This document shows, one piece after another, positions 56,003-64,000 of a stretch of 64,000 nucleotides of DNA. Where the stretch lies: NCBI RefSeq assembly GCF_027563315.1, contig NZ_JAMKBJ010000002.1, positions 124,001-188,000 on the forward strand, written 5' to 3'. Every line of letters starts with the position of its first letter. Position 1 is the first letter of the stretch. Below the pieces are notes generated by a model, which was given only the letters and a program-made list of their open reading frames with translations, did not search any database and was not told the DNA's origin. The translations under genes were made by a program, and so were the position numbers. The DNA is from Paenisporosarcina quisquiliarum (GTDB lineage Bacteria; Bacillota; Bacilli; Bacillales_A; Planococcaceae).

Positions 56003-56036
56003 CCAAAAAATACCCCAAAAGCCAAAGCTTTTGGGG
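56003..56036 (-). terminator. Terminator after valS
   Basis: CCCCAAAAGC pairs perfectly with GCTTTTGGGG around a 4-base loop, and the minus strand runs into TATTTTTTG. It lies 8 bases beyond the valS stop. Confidence 0.92.
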
Positions 56037-56043
56037 CATTATC

Positions 56044-58692
56044 TTATAGATTCTTCAATTCAGCCAAGCGTTTTTCAACAGTTGCGTGTTTTTCGATATA
56101 ATCCTGTTGTTTAGCGCGTTCTTCAGCGACTACGGCTTCAGGAGCTTTTGAAACGAAACGTTCGTTTGAAAGTTTACCTGTTACGAGCTTCACTTCTTTT
56201 GCCCATTTCTCCAGCTCTTTCTCTAGTCGTGCAGTTTCAGCTGCTACGTCGATTAAGCCTTCTAATGGTAAGAATAGTTCTGCACCTGAAACAACACTCG
56301 ACATCGATTGTCCTGGCGCTTCAATTCCTTGACCCAATACCAGTGGTTCCGGGTTACAGAATTTCTCTAAATACATTGCATTTTCTTCAAGTACCACTAA
56401 AGTTTCTGCATCTTTAGTCGAGATGTACAGTGGAACTTTTTTGCTCATCGGCGTTTGAACTTCTGCGCGAATTGCGCGTACAGAACGGATGATGTCCGAA
56501 AGCAATTTCATGCTTGAAGCTTTTTTGCTGTCTGTTAATGATTCATTAACTGTTGGCCAAGCTGCAATCGTAATCGATTCGCCTTCGTGAGGCAGGCTCT
56601 GCCAGATCTCTTCCGTGATGAATGGCATGAATGGATGTAATAGACGCATTGTGTTGTCTAAAACATATGCCAATACTGAACGCGTCATTTTCTTCGCGTC
56701 TTCGTCTTCACCGTATAGTGGCAGTTTCGCCATTTCGATGTACCAGTCACAGAAATCATCCCAAATAAAGTTGTAAAGTGAGCGACCTACTTCACCGAAC
56801 TCATATTTTTCTGCTTGTTTCGTTACTTGATCAATCGTTTCATTTAAACGAGTCAAGATCCATGCATCTGCAACTGATTTTTCTCCGCTTAAATCGATGT
56901 CTTCAAACTTCATGCCTTCCATGTTCATCATGGCAAAACGTGAAGCATTCCAAATCTTGTTGGCAAAGTTCCAAACAGATTCTACTTTCTCAATTGAGAA
57001 ACGTAAATCTTGCCCTGGTGATGAACCCGTTGATAAGAAGTAACGTAGTGCATCCGCACCATATTGATCGATAACATCCATTGGATCAACACCGTTGCCC
57101 AATGACTTAGACATTTTGCGTCCGTCTTCAGCACGAACAAGACCGTGAATCAATACATCGTCAAATGGACGTTGATCCGTGAATTCAATTCCTTGGAAAA
57201 TCATACGTGATACCCAGAAGAATATAATGTCATAACCTGTTACTAATGCATCTGTCGGGTAATAACGTTTAAATTCTTCGTTTGCTTCGTCTGGCCAGCC
57301 CATAGTCGAAAACGGCCAAAGTGCAGATGAGAACCAAGTATCAAGAACGTCTTCGTCTTGCTTCCAATTTTCAATGTCTGCAGGCGCTTCGTGACCTACA
57401 TAAATTTCGCCTGTTTCGTTATGATACCAAGCTGGAATGCGGTGGCCCCACCATAATTGACGTGAGATACACCAGTCACGGATATTTTCCATCCAGCGCA
57501 TATACGTGTTTTCAAAACGTTCTGGTACGAATTGAACTTTGTCTTCGCCTTGCTGTAATTTAATGGCTGCGTCTGCAAGTGGCTGCATGTTTACGAACCA
57601 CTGTGTCGATAAATACGGTTCAACTACTGCCCCGCTGCGCTCTGAATGCCCAACCGAATGCATATGCTCTTCAATTTTGAACAATACGCCAGCTGCTTGT
57701 AGATCCGCAACAATTTGTTTGCGGCATTCGAAGCGATCCATGCCGTTGTATTTGTCCGCATTGTTATTCATCGTGCCGTCTTCATTCATGACCAATACAC
57801 GTTCCAGTTCGTGTCGGTTACCGATTTCAAAGTCATTCGGGTCATGTGCTGGTGTAATTTTAACAGCACCACTTCCGAATTCCATGTCTACGTAGTCGTC
57901 AGCAACAATCTTGATCTCGCGTCCTACGATCGGCAAAGTTACGGTCTTGCCAATCAAGTCTTTATAGCGGTCGTCTTTCGGGTGAACTGCTACAGCTGTA
58001 TCCCCAAGCATCGTTTCCGGACGTGTCGTTGCCACTTCAATATGACCCGTGCCATCTGTTAGCGGGTATCGCATATGATAGAAAGCACCCTGTACATCTT
58101 GATGGATTACTTCGATATCAGATAATGCTGTTTTCGTAGCTGGATCCCAGTTGATAATACGTTCGCCACGGTAAATAAGCCCTTTGTTGTAAAGCTTTAC
58201 GAATACTTCTTTAACGGCATTTGATAAGCCTTCATCGAGCGTGAAACGTTCACGAGAGTAGTCTAGACCCAATCCAAGTTTCGACCATTGCGTACGAATA
58301 TGCCCTGCATACTCTTCTTTCCATTTCCATGTTTCCTTAACGAATGCTTCACGACCCAGATCGTAGCGAGATTTGCCTTCTGAACGCAATTTTTCTTCTA
58401 CTTTTGCCTGTGTTGCAATTCCGGCATGGTCCATTCCTGGCAACCAAAGAGCATCATAGCCTTGCATGCGTTTCATGCGGATTAAAATGTCTTGCAGCGT
58501 CGTATCCCAAGCATGGCCCAAGTGTAATTTACCTGTTACGTTTGGTGGTGGAATTACGATTGTGTACGGTTCTTTCCCGCTTTCAGGTTGTGCTTCGAAA
58601 AATTTCCCTTTCAGCCACCATTCGTAGCGTCCTTGTTCAATGGACTTCGGATCATACTTCGTTGGAAATTGTGTGTTTTGTTGTTCAGTCAT
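56044..58692 (-). CDS. valS: Valyl-tRNA synthetase
   Basis: An 882-residue class I synthetase. The HIGH motif reads [14 protein letters not shown] near residue 50, the KMSKS motif is [15 protein letters not shown] near 525, and the editing domain contains [17 protein letters not shown] near 222. The C-terminal coiled-coil arm (residues about 815-882) is intact. AAAGGAGG precedes the ATG. It is controlled by an upstream T-box leader and has its own terminator. Confidence 0.98.
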   Translation of the reverse strand: MTEQQNTQFPTKYDPKSIEQGRYEWWLKGKFFEAQPESGKEPYTIVIPPPNVTGKLHLGHAWDTTLQDILIRMKRMQGYDALWLPGMDHAGIATQAKVEEKLRSEGKSRYDLGREAFVKETWKWKEEYAGHIRTQWSKLGLGLDYSRERFTLDEGLSNAVKEVFVKLYNKGLIYRGERIINWDPATKTALSDIEVIHQDVQGAFYHMRYPLTDGTGHIEVATTRPETMLGDTAVAVHPKDDRYKDLIGKTVTLPIVGREIKIVADDYVDMEFGSGAVKITPAHDPNDFEIGNRHELERVLVMNEDGTMNNNADKYNGMDRFECRKQIVADLQAAGVLFKIEEHMHSVGHSERSGAVVEPYLSTQWFVNMQPLADAAIKLQQGEDKVQFVPERFENTYMRWMENIRDWCISRQLWWGHRIPAWYHNETGEIYVGHEAPADIENWKQDEDVLDTWFSSALWPFSTMGWPDEANEEFKRYYPTDALVTGYDIIFFWVSRMIFQGIEFTDQRPFDDVLIHGLVRAEDGRKMSKSLGNGVDPMDVIDQYGADALRYFLSTGSSPGQDLRFSIEKVESVWNFANKIWNASRFAMMNMEGMKFEDIDLSGEKSVADAWILTRLNETIDQVTKQAEKYEFGEVGRSLYNFIWDDFCDWYIEMAKLPLYGEDEDAKKMTRSVLAYVLDNTMRLLHPFMPFITEEIWQSLPHEGESITIAAWPTVNESLTDSKKASSMKLLSDIIRSVRAIRAEVQTPMSKKVPLYISTKDAETLVVLEENAMYLEKFCNPEPLVLGQGIEAPGQSMSSVVSGAELFLPLEGLIDVAAETARLEKELEKWAKEVKLVTGKLSNERFVSKAPEAVVAEERAKQQDYIEKHATVEKRLAELKNL

Positions 58693-58717
58693 CCTCTATT
58701 CCTCCTTTTTTGAATAC

Positions 58718-58997
58718 AAAAAAACTCCTGTCGTCACAAAAAGGACGAAGGAGTTGTTCGCGGTACCACCTTTATTCGCAGATGACAAAATAATCATCAC
58801 GCTCTCAAGTTTATATAACGGCTTTTAACCGGTTTCTGCTACTGAATCGTTCACAGAAACTGCTCATGGGCGACATTCAAATGTGTGTTAACGGAAACTC
58901 TCACCAAACGTTCCCTCTCTTGTGAAAACAGCACCATTTTACTCTTCCCAATCAATGCATTGTTATTTAGTTTTGTAACATATTGTATTTCCAAGAT
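58718..58997 (-). promoter_or_regulatory. T-box riboswitch (valyl-tRNA leader)
   Basis: The canonical T-box sequence AAAGGTGGTACCGCG is at 58759-58773 on the minus strand. It is followed by a terminator (CTCCTTCGTC pairing with GACGACAGGAG, then seven T at 58718-58724) and preceded by about 200 bases that can form stem I. A GUC valine codon in GAATGTCGCC is a candidate specifier. Uncharged tRNA-Val should favour the antiterminator and switch on valS. The specifier was picked by eye. Confidence 0.9.
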
Positions 58998-59003
58998 GAG
59001 ATT

Positions 59004-59033
59004 ATTGTATAGGACTGCACGACAACCCGTCAA
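59004..59033 (-). promoter_or_regulatory. Sigma-A-like promoter for the valS T-box leader
   Basis: TTGACG and TACAAT are spaced by 18 bases on the minus strand immediately before the T-box leader. It lies within about 25 bases of the start of the divergent small gene at 59058, so the two may share control. Confidence 0.7.
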
Positions 59034-59057
59034 GTTTTTTTGAAAGGAGGAATTTCA

Positions 59058-59249
59058 ATGCGAAGAGGATATAATCCCTATCTGCTTCCACCGTGGCTGC
59101 GAAAAACCCGCTTCTACTGCAAAGACATCATTTTGCCAATCACAGTTTTTGAATTAATCCGAACCATCTTCATCCCGACGACCTTCGATTTCTTGCTGCT
59201 GTGCTTGCTGATTGGGATCTTATTTTTATTTCAAAAAGATATCATTTAA
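59058..59249 (+). CDS. Small hypothetical membrane protein
   Basis: A 63-residue protein beginning MRRGYNPYLLPPWLRKTRFY, with a single C-terminal membrane segment (about 40-57) and several positive charges before it. GAAAGGAGG lies 7 bases before ATG 59058, a strong site that supports translation. It is divergent from valS, and its last 8 bases overlap the convergent SpoVID-like gene. No family recognised. Confidence 0.65.
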   Translation: MRRGYNPYLLPPWLRKTRFYCKDIILPITVFELIRTIFIPTTFDFLLLCLLIGILFLFQKDII

Positions 59250-59793
59250 CTTCGTAGACGGAATAGGCGTCTTTTAGATCGCGCAAGAAGAAGGGCAAAT
59301 CTACATTTTCTTTAACTTCAGGACTTTCCTCGGAAGTAGAATTGGCAGGCGCCGTAATTACTTCAACTGAAGAGGATTCCTGTGGTTCAGGAAGTTCATA
59401 CGTGCAAGTAACATTCCATTCAACTTTTAACGCATTTTCATCCGTTACAAATGCATTGACGTCTGACAAATGGATTTCCGGTTCTACATTGCCATGCACG
59501 TAGGTTGGTGGCAATTCCACGAATAAAGGCACTGCATATTCAAAATAGCCGTTTTCCCCATTCATGTCCAAGTCCTCGATTGACACCCACTCAGATGTAC
59601 CGTGATGCGCACATTCACCCGGTTGGAATCCAACGTGTGCTGAGATATGGTAAATCCCATATAAACTGCATACACCTTTAACTTGTTGAAACTCTACTTG
59701 TGGCTTGACCTCAATACGTGCAGCATTTGTCGGTACCCCAAAACTTTCTGGGAAATAAAATACTTCTTGAAGCTTCCAGTTAACTTGATTCAC
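59242..59793 (-). CDS. SpoVID-like spore coat protein lacking LysM
   Basis: A 183-residue protein resembling the N-terminal beta domain of SpoVID (FPESFGVPTNAARIEVKPQV, VKGVCSLYGIYHISAHVGF). The C-terminal quarter is acidic and ends in LPFFLRDLKDAYSVYEVK. Bacillus SpoVID has about 575 residues with a C-terminal LysM domain, absent here. Position between valS and hemL is exactly that of spoVID. It starts at GTG 59793 with GAAGGAGG, behind a candidate sigma-E promoter. SpoVID drives encasement of the spore by the coat. Confidence 0.65.
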   Translation of the reverse strand: MNQVNWKLQEVFYFPESFGVPTNAARIEVKPQVEFQQVKGVCSLYGIYHISAHVGFQPGECAHHGTSEWVSIEDLDMNGENGYFEYAVPLFVELPPTYVHGNVEPEIHLSDVNAFVTDENALKVEWNVTCTYELPEPQESSSVEVITAPANSTSEESPEVKENVDLPFFLRDLKDAYSVYEVK

Positions 59794-59825
59794 TTCTTGT
59801 CCTCCTTCACAAAGCTATGTGAAAG

Positions 59826-59854
59826 AGTTTATGCGAGAGAACGAGCCTTTATGA
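59826..59854 (-). promoter_or_regulatory. Candidate sigma-E promoter for the SpoVID-like gene
   Basis: CATAAACT (7 of 8 to CATACANT) lies 14 bases after TCATAAA (5 of 7 to KMATATT) on the minus strand, about 33 bases upstream of the GTG start. The spacing equals that of the candidate at 29926-29954. In Bacillus spoVID is transcribed by sigma-E. Confidence 0.55.
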
Positions 59855-59889
59855 TTTTTCCTGGGAGGTTCTGGACTTCTCAACGTTAT

Positions 59890-59962
59890 TCATACGTGGA
59901 ACGCATTTTTTCAGACGTCATCTTCTTTTATTCAGACGTCAACATAAAAAAGTCAGACTGAG
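59890..59962. repeat. 21-bp tandem array with GACGTC core
   Basis: TCATACGTGG, TCAGACGTCA, TCAGACGTCA and TCAGACTGAG begin at 59890, 59911, 59932 and 59953, an exact 21-base period. The rest of each unit is T- or A-rich and not conserved. It lies between the SpoVID-like gene and the AbrB-type gene. The array is short, so chance cannot be excluded for the outer units. Confidence 0.6.
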
Positions 59963-59982
59963 CAACCGCTCACCTTTAAACA

Positions 59983-61041
59983 CTAAGCTTTCAACCATTT
60001 CTTCAAGACGTAGGTCATGACAGGTCCTGCAATCAACAAAATAAAGAATATACGGAATAAATGAAAACTCGTAACGGTCGACAAATCCGCGCCTGTTTCC
60101 AGTGCGGTGATGGACATTTCGGCAATTCCTCCAGGCGCTGCGCTAATAAAGAAATCTAAAAACGTGTTAACCGGATGAATGTTTGTCAGTATGTACGCGA
60201 TTAATCCACTAAAAGCAATGAGAGCCAAGTTCGTCAGCACAATAGCACTGAACAATCGTATGGACAATTGATCTCGAACTTTTTCGAGTTGCAACCCTAA
60301 ATGTGCACCTACAAAGATTTGAGAAAGAATCAACACAATGGCAGGCACTTCGACAACTGGGTGATCCGTCACGAACTGCACAATGGCCATCGATAAAATA
60401 GGGGCCATCAGTTCAGGCAAAGGAAAATGTATTTTTTTCATTGCGACAAAAAAGAACGTGCCGAGTAAGACCGCTAGAACGAAATGCATGACATTAAATG
60501 TCGGCAACACAGCGATTGTCCCTTCATTCAAATGACTCCCTTTCGGAATCCAGGCCGTCAGAAATGGGACAACCGTTACGACAACAAAAATCCGAAATGT
60601 TTGCATCAGCGTTACAATAGTTGAATTCGCCGATTTCACTTCCTCACTCAGCAAAACCATTTGGGACAAGCCGCCTGGCAGGGAACCTAGCACACTTGTG
60701 GCAATTGACTCCCCAGACATTTTCATGAACAGGTAACTTAGCAGTAACGCGACACCTACGATAGAAAATGTCATTAACACCATCAGTGGAAAATCAAACC
60801 ACATGAGTTCAATCGATGTTTTGGTAAATGACGAGCCGATTTGAATACCTAAGAAAATCAAACCAACTTGACGATATATTCTCGGCCACTCAAATTCCAG
60901 TTTGGTGTACTGCCTCAAAAGCAGCAGTGAACCCATTGGGCCAAGCAACCATGGCAAAAAGATGCCGAGCTGGTCAAATAGAAATCCAGCTGCTGCTGTA
61001 ATTAAAAAAGTACGTAATACAATCCAAGACTTTTGCAACAA
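59983..61041 (-). CDS. AbrB-family putative membrane transporter
   Basis: A 352-residue protein with about ten membrane segments in two repeats (LPWLLGPMGSLLLLRQ and LPELMAPILSMAIVQF at the repeat starts). This is the AbrB/ammonia-monooxygenase-like family PF05145, whose substrate is unknown; it is unrelated to the transition-state regulator AbrB. TTG 61041 with AAAGGTG 5 bases upstream is likelier than ATG 61059, which abuts the hemL terminator. It is inserted between hemL and the SpoVID-like gene and reads in the same direction. Confidence 0.8.
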   Translation of the reverse strand: MLQKSWIVLRTFLITAAAGFLFDQLGIFLPWLLGPMGSLLLLRQYTKLEFEWPRIYRQVGLIFLGIQIGSSFTKTSIELMWFDFPLMVLMTFSIVGVALLLSYLFMKMSGESIATSVLGSLPGGLSQMVLLSEEVKSANSTIVTLMQTFRIFVVVTVVPFLTAWIPKGSHLNEGTIAVLPTFNVMHFVLAVLLGTFFFVAMKKIHFPLPELMAPILSMAIVQFVTDHPVVEVPAIVLILSQIFVGAHLGLQLEKVRDQLSIRLFSAIVLTNLALIAFSGLIAYILTNIHPVNTFLDFFISAAPGGIAEMSITALETGADLSTVTSFHLFRIFFILLIAGPVMTYVLKKWLKA

Positions 61042-61062
61042 GACCACACCTTTCTCCATTGA

Positions 61063-61094
61063 AAAAAGCCCTGATACTCGGTTGAGTACCAGGA
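61063..61094 (-). terminator. Terminator after hemL
   Basis: CCTGGTACTC pairs with GAGTATCAGG around AACC, followed on the minus strand by GCTTTTTTC. It lies 8 bases beyond the hemL stop. Confidence 0.88.
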
Positions 61095-61102
61095 CAGTTA
61101 CA

Positions 61103-62392
61103 TTACGCTAGTTGTTTGAAAACTTTATGGAATGCTTCCACCGTTTTTGCAATGTCTTCAGACGTATGAGCAGCTGATAGGAACATGCCTTCAAATTGTG
61201 AAGGTGGCAAGAAAATGCCTTCCTCAGCCATCAAACGGTAATATTTAGCGAACAATTGAAGATCAGACGTTTTCGCCACATCATAGTTTGTGACCGTTTC
61301 GTCTGTAAAGAAGAAGCCAATCATAGAACCTGCACGATTTACTGTGTGTGGAATGTGATATTTCGATGCCGCTTCGCGGAAGCCAGCTTCTAATTGATCC
61401 GCCAGTCTGTTGAAGTGTTCATACGTTTCAGGTGTTAAACGGGACAATGTTTCAAGTCCTGCTGTCATTGCTAACGGGTTACCTGAAAGTGTACCTGCTT
61501 GATAAATCGGACCACTTGGCGCGATTTGAGACATAATCTCAAGTTTTCCGCCGTATGCACCTACAGGCAGTCCACCGCCGATTACTTTCCCTAGACAAGT
61601 CAGATCAGGAGTGACATTGAAATGACCTTGCGCACAGTTGTAGCCTACACGGAAGCCCGTCATGACTTCATCAAAAATAAGAACCGTTCCGTTTTCAGTC
61701 GACAATTCGCGAAGACCTTCCAGGAAGCCAGGTTGTGGACCTACTACGCCCATATTTCCTGCAACTGGTTCCACAATAATCGCTGCTAAGTCGTCACCAT
61801 GTTGTTTAAAGGCAGCACGTACGCTTTCTAAGTCATTGTAAGTGACCGTAATCGTGTTTTTCGCAACCGACTCAGGAACGCCTGGGCTATCAGGTAAACC
61901 TAGTGTAGCAACGCCTGAACCCGCTTTAATTAACAAGCTGTCGCCGTGTCCATGGTAACAACCTTCAAATTTCAAGATTTTATTGCGCCCAGTATAACCA
62001 CGAGCCGCACGAAGAGCACTCATCGTTGCTTCCGTACCAGAAGAAACCATACGTACCATTTCGATTGAAGGCACGCGTTCCATCACTAATTTTGCCAAAT
62101 CATTTTCAACCACTGTAGGTGCACCGAAACTTGTACCTGTTTCAGCCACTCTTTGAATAGCAGAGACTACGTCTGGATGAGAGTGACCCAAAATCAATGG
62201 TCCCCATGAAAGTACATAATCGATATAGTCATTGCCATCGATATCCCTAATGGTTGCGCCTTTTCCACTTGCCATGAAAATAGGATCCATATCAACAGAT
62301 TTGAATGCACGAACCGGACTGTTAACGCCACCGGGCATTAATTTTACTGCTTCGCTGAATGCTTGTTTTGATTTTTCATAAGAACGTCCCAT
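61103..62392 (-). CDS. hemL: Glutamate-1-semialdehyde 2,1-aminomutase
   Basis: A 429-residue PLP enzyme that makes 5-aminolevulinate. [14 protein letters not shown] and [17 protein letters not shown] carry the PLP Asp and Lys regions, and [16 protein letters not shown] is the family's opening. ATG 62392 has GGGGG upstream and shares a base with the hemB stop (TAATG), so translation is coupled. It ends with its own terminator. Confidence 0.97.
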   Translation of the reverse strand: MGRSYEKSKQAFSEAVKLMPGGVNSPVRAFKSVDMDPIFMASGKGATIRDIDGNDYIDYVLSWGPLILGHSHPDVVSAIQRVAETGTSFGAPTVVENDLAKLVMERVPSIEMVRMVSSGTEATMSALRAARGYTGRNKILKFEGCYHGHGDSLLIKAGSGVATLGLPDSPGVPESVAKNTITVTYNDLESVRAAFKQHGDDLAAIIVEPVAGNMGVVGPQPGFLEGLRELSTENGTVLIFDEVMTGFRVGYNCAQGHFNVTPDLTCLGKVIGGGLPVGAYGGKLEIMSQIAPSGPIYQAGTLSGNPLAMTAGLETLSRLTPETYEHFNRLADQLEAGFREAASKYHIPHTVNRAGSMIGFFFTDETVTNYDVAKTSDLQLFAKYYRLMAEEGIFLPPSQFEGMFLSAAHTSEDIAKTVEAFHKVFKQLA

Positions 62393-63372
62393 TATTTCGC
62401 CCCCAACCAACGAGCCACGTCTTTCGCGTGGTACGTCATGATTAAATCCGCGCCTGCGCGCTTCATGCTTGTAAGTGTTTCAATGACAATTCTTTCTTCG
62501 TCAATCCAACCGTTTTGAGCTGCCGCTTTAACCATTGCATACTCACCACTTACATTATAAGCAACAACTGGTAGGTCAAAGTTGTTTTTCACGTCACGTA
62601 CGATATCCAAATAAGATAGTGCCGGTTTTACGATTAAGAAGTCCGCGCCTTCTTCGACGTCAGAAGTTGCTTCACGCATTGCTTCATTGCGGTTTGCAAA
62701 ATCCATTTGATACGACTTGCGGTCACCGAACTGAGGTGTGCTGTTCGCAGCATCACGGAATGGACCGTAATAAGCCGATGCGTATTTCACTGCATACGAC
62801 ATAATCGGAAGATGTGAAAAGCCTGCTTCATCCAATCCGTAACGAATTGCCGCTACGAATCCATCCATCATGTTTGAGGGCGCAATAATATCGGCTCCTG
62901 CTTTCGCTTGCGCAATTGCAGTGCGAGCCAATAAATCAAGAGTTGGATCATTCAGAACTTGTCCGTTTTCAATAATGCCGCAATGACCGTGATCGGTATA
63001 TTCACATAAGCAAGTATCGGCAATAACAACCAGGTGTGGATGACGTTCTTTAACGAAACGAATCGCTTCCTGGATGATGCCGTGATCATGGTAAGCTTGC
63101 GTTCCTTCCGCATCTTTTTCAAGCGGAATACCGAATAAGATAACCGAAGGAATGCCAAGTGATACTACTTCGTCGACTTCTGCTCCCAATTGGTCTAATG
63201 AGAACTGGAAAACACCAGGCATTGAAGCGATTGGGTTTTTGATATTTTCGCCTTCTGCTACGAAAATCGGATAAATTAAATCATCAGTATGTAATTTTGT
63301 TTCACGTACCATTGCACGTAATGTTTCGCTATGACGCAAGCGTCTGTGTCGGTTAAATTGAAGTTCTTTCAT
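62392..63372 (-). CDS. hemB: Porphobilinogen synthase
   Basis: A 326-residue enzyme condensing two 5-aminolevulinates. The two active-site lysines fall in [20 protein letters not shown] (near residue 197) and [18 protein letters not shown] (near 249), and the metal site is seen in [17 protein letters not shown]. It overlaps hemD by 4 bases (ATGA) and hemL by one. The hemD-hemB-hemL order matches the distal part of the Bacillus hemAXCDBL operon. Confidence 0.98.
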   Translation of the reverse strand: MKELQFNRHRRLRHSETLRAMVRETKLHTDDLIYPIFVAEGENIKNPIASMPGVFQFSLDQLGAEVDEVVSLGIPSVILFGIPLEKDAEGTQAYHDHGIIQEAIRFVKERHPHLVVIADTCLCEYTDHGHCGIIENGQVLNDPTLDLLARTAIAQAKAGADIIAPSNMMDGFVAAIRYGLDEAGFSHLPIMSYAVKYASAYYGPFRDAANSTPQFGDRKSYQMDFANRNEAMREATSDVEEGADFLIVKPALSYLDIVRDVKNNFDLPVVAYNVSGEYAMVKAAAQNGWIDEERIVIETLTSMKRAGADLIMTYHAKDVARWLGAK

Positions 63373-64000
63373 TTCAGTTTCTCATCCTTCCAATTAGCAA
63401 TTTCTTGAACGACTGCAAGCCAAGTGTACGTTGTTGGCATGATATGAACAGGTGCACCTTGTTTTTTCAAAGCAGATGCAGTGATATGACCAATTGCCGC
63501 AATCGTCAGTTCGTTCCAATCGGTTTTCGGGGCAATCTCTCGGGCGAAAACTTCTACTGAAGATGGACTCGCAAATGCGACAATAACATTTGGATGTACG
63601 TTTAAATACTCACTTAAACTTTTAGCGTTAGTCAGATCCGGCAGTGTTTCATATACGGTCCATTCGTCCACGTTTTGAGATAAGCCCTCTTTGATCGTAG
63701 CTTTAGCTAATGATCCTCGTAGAAATAAACAAGAATCCGAATGACCCGCTACCAACGGGAACTGTTGAACGAATGCGTCCGCACTGAACATCGTTGGCAT
63801 GAAAGTCACCTGGAATCCGATGCGCTCCAATGCGCGAGACGTTTTACTGCCGACTGCCGCAATTTTATTCAACAAAGTATCTATTCGAATCCCGTGTCGC
63901 GCCAATTTTTGTTCGAATGCAACGACGGCATTTTGACTTGTGAAAATCAGCCACTCATATGTGTGTAGCTTATTTATAAATAATTCATCTTGAAGCGTTA
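63369..64000 (-). CDS. hemD: Uroporphyrinogen-III synthase (partial, N-terminus off the window)
   Basis: The frame stays open to the window edge, giving 209 C-terminal residues; the start lies outside. Just inside the edge [20 protein letters not shown] is the family's conserved TSxNAV region, and further on [11 protein letters not shown]-type sequence appears as [17 protein letters not shown], then [18 protein letters not shown], all typical of HemD. The enzyme closes hydroxymethylbilane into uroporphyrinogen III. Its stop overlaps the hemB start. Confidence 0.93.
   Translation of the reverse strand, partial: TLQDELFINKLHTYEWLIFTSQNAVVAFEQKLARHGIRIDTLLNKIAAVGSKTSRALERIGFQVTFMPTMFSADAFVQQFPLVAGHSDSCLFLRGSLAKATIKEGLSQNVDEWTVYETLPDLTNAKSLSEYLNVHPNVIVAFASPSSVEVFAREIAPKTDWNELTIAAIGHITASALKKQGAPVHIMPTTYTWLAVVQEIANWKDEKLK

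Noticed and set aside
63369-63905. hemD starting at TTG 63905.
   Set aside because: The same frame continues with conserved HemD sequence to the window edge, so the true start is outside.

Overview
The window reads as chromosomal DNA of an endospore-forming, low-GC Gram-positive bacterium of the Bacillales, most likely Planococcaceae (Sporosarcina/Paenisporosarcina/Lysinibacillus-like). The reasons are the sporulation genes (spo0B, spoIVFA, spoIVFB, safA, spoVB, a spoVID-like gene, a spoIIB-like gene), a T-box-controlled valS, strong AGGAGG ribosome binding sites with frequent TTG/GTG starts, and a gene order that largely follows the hem-valS-folC-comC-maf-mre-min-spoIVF-rplU-obg-pheA-safA-ruv-queA-tgt-secDF-recJ-apt-rel block of Bacillus. 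Almost everything is on the minus strand, so the text below follows the transcripts from right to left. I see no rRNA, tRNA, insertion sequence, prophage or CRISPR array.

Right end (64.0-58.7 kb): hemD (cut by the window edge), hemB and hemL make tetrapyrrole precursors and are translationally coupled. They are followed by an AbrB-type membrane protein, a short SpoVID-like spore-coat gene with a candidate sigma-E promoter, a small convergent membrane-protein gene and the T-box leader of valS. Then come valS and two divergent FolC-like ligase genes in tandem (58.7-53.1 kb).

Middle (53.0-37.2 kb): a membrane GAF-GGDEF diguanylate cyclase is followed by a type IV pilus locus of about 14 kb. It holds two classical prepilins, two large PilX-like pilins, a small membrane protein, a secreted VanW-like protein with a Gly/Ser/Thr-rich tail, PilB, PilT, PilC, a major pilin, PilM, PilN, PilO fused to LysM, and a prepilin peptidase. 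PilB carries two MshEN-type motifs, the family known to bind c-di-GMP, so the neighbouring cyclase may control pilus extension. This locus is the most interesting system in the window. It sits between folC and the spoIIB-maf-radC-mreBCD-minCD shape and division block (37.2-31.1 kb).

31.0-19.4 kb: an accessory NERD/zinc-ribbon gene, spoIVFA-spoIVFB (pro-sigma-K processing), the L21 leader with rplU-prp-rpmA, spo0B-obg, pheB-pheA, niaR, safA with a YsxE/CotS-like kinase-fold gene, a small disordered protein, and ruvA-ruvB-queA-tgt-yajC. 19.4-5.1 kb: DUF421, spoVB, comN, secDF, a LapA-like gene, recJ-apt-rel and dtd. 5.1-0 kb: a maltodextrin locus with a GH13_20 amylase divergent from malE-malF-malG and several catabolite-repression (cre) or LacI-type operators.

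Non-coding structure of note: two 111-bp copies of one repeat element (24.1 and 30.0 kb), two further unrelated 21-bp tandem arrays (55.9 and 59.9 kb), a multi-helix RNA candidate between malE and malF, and a structured region upstream of rel.
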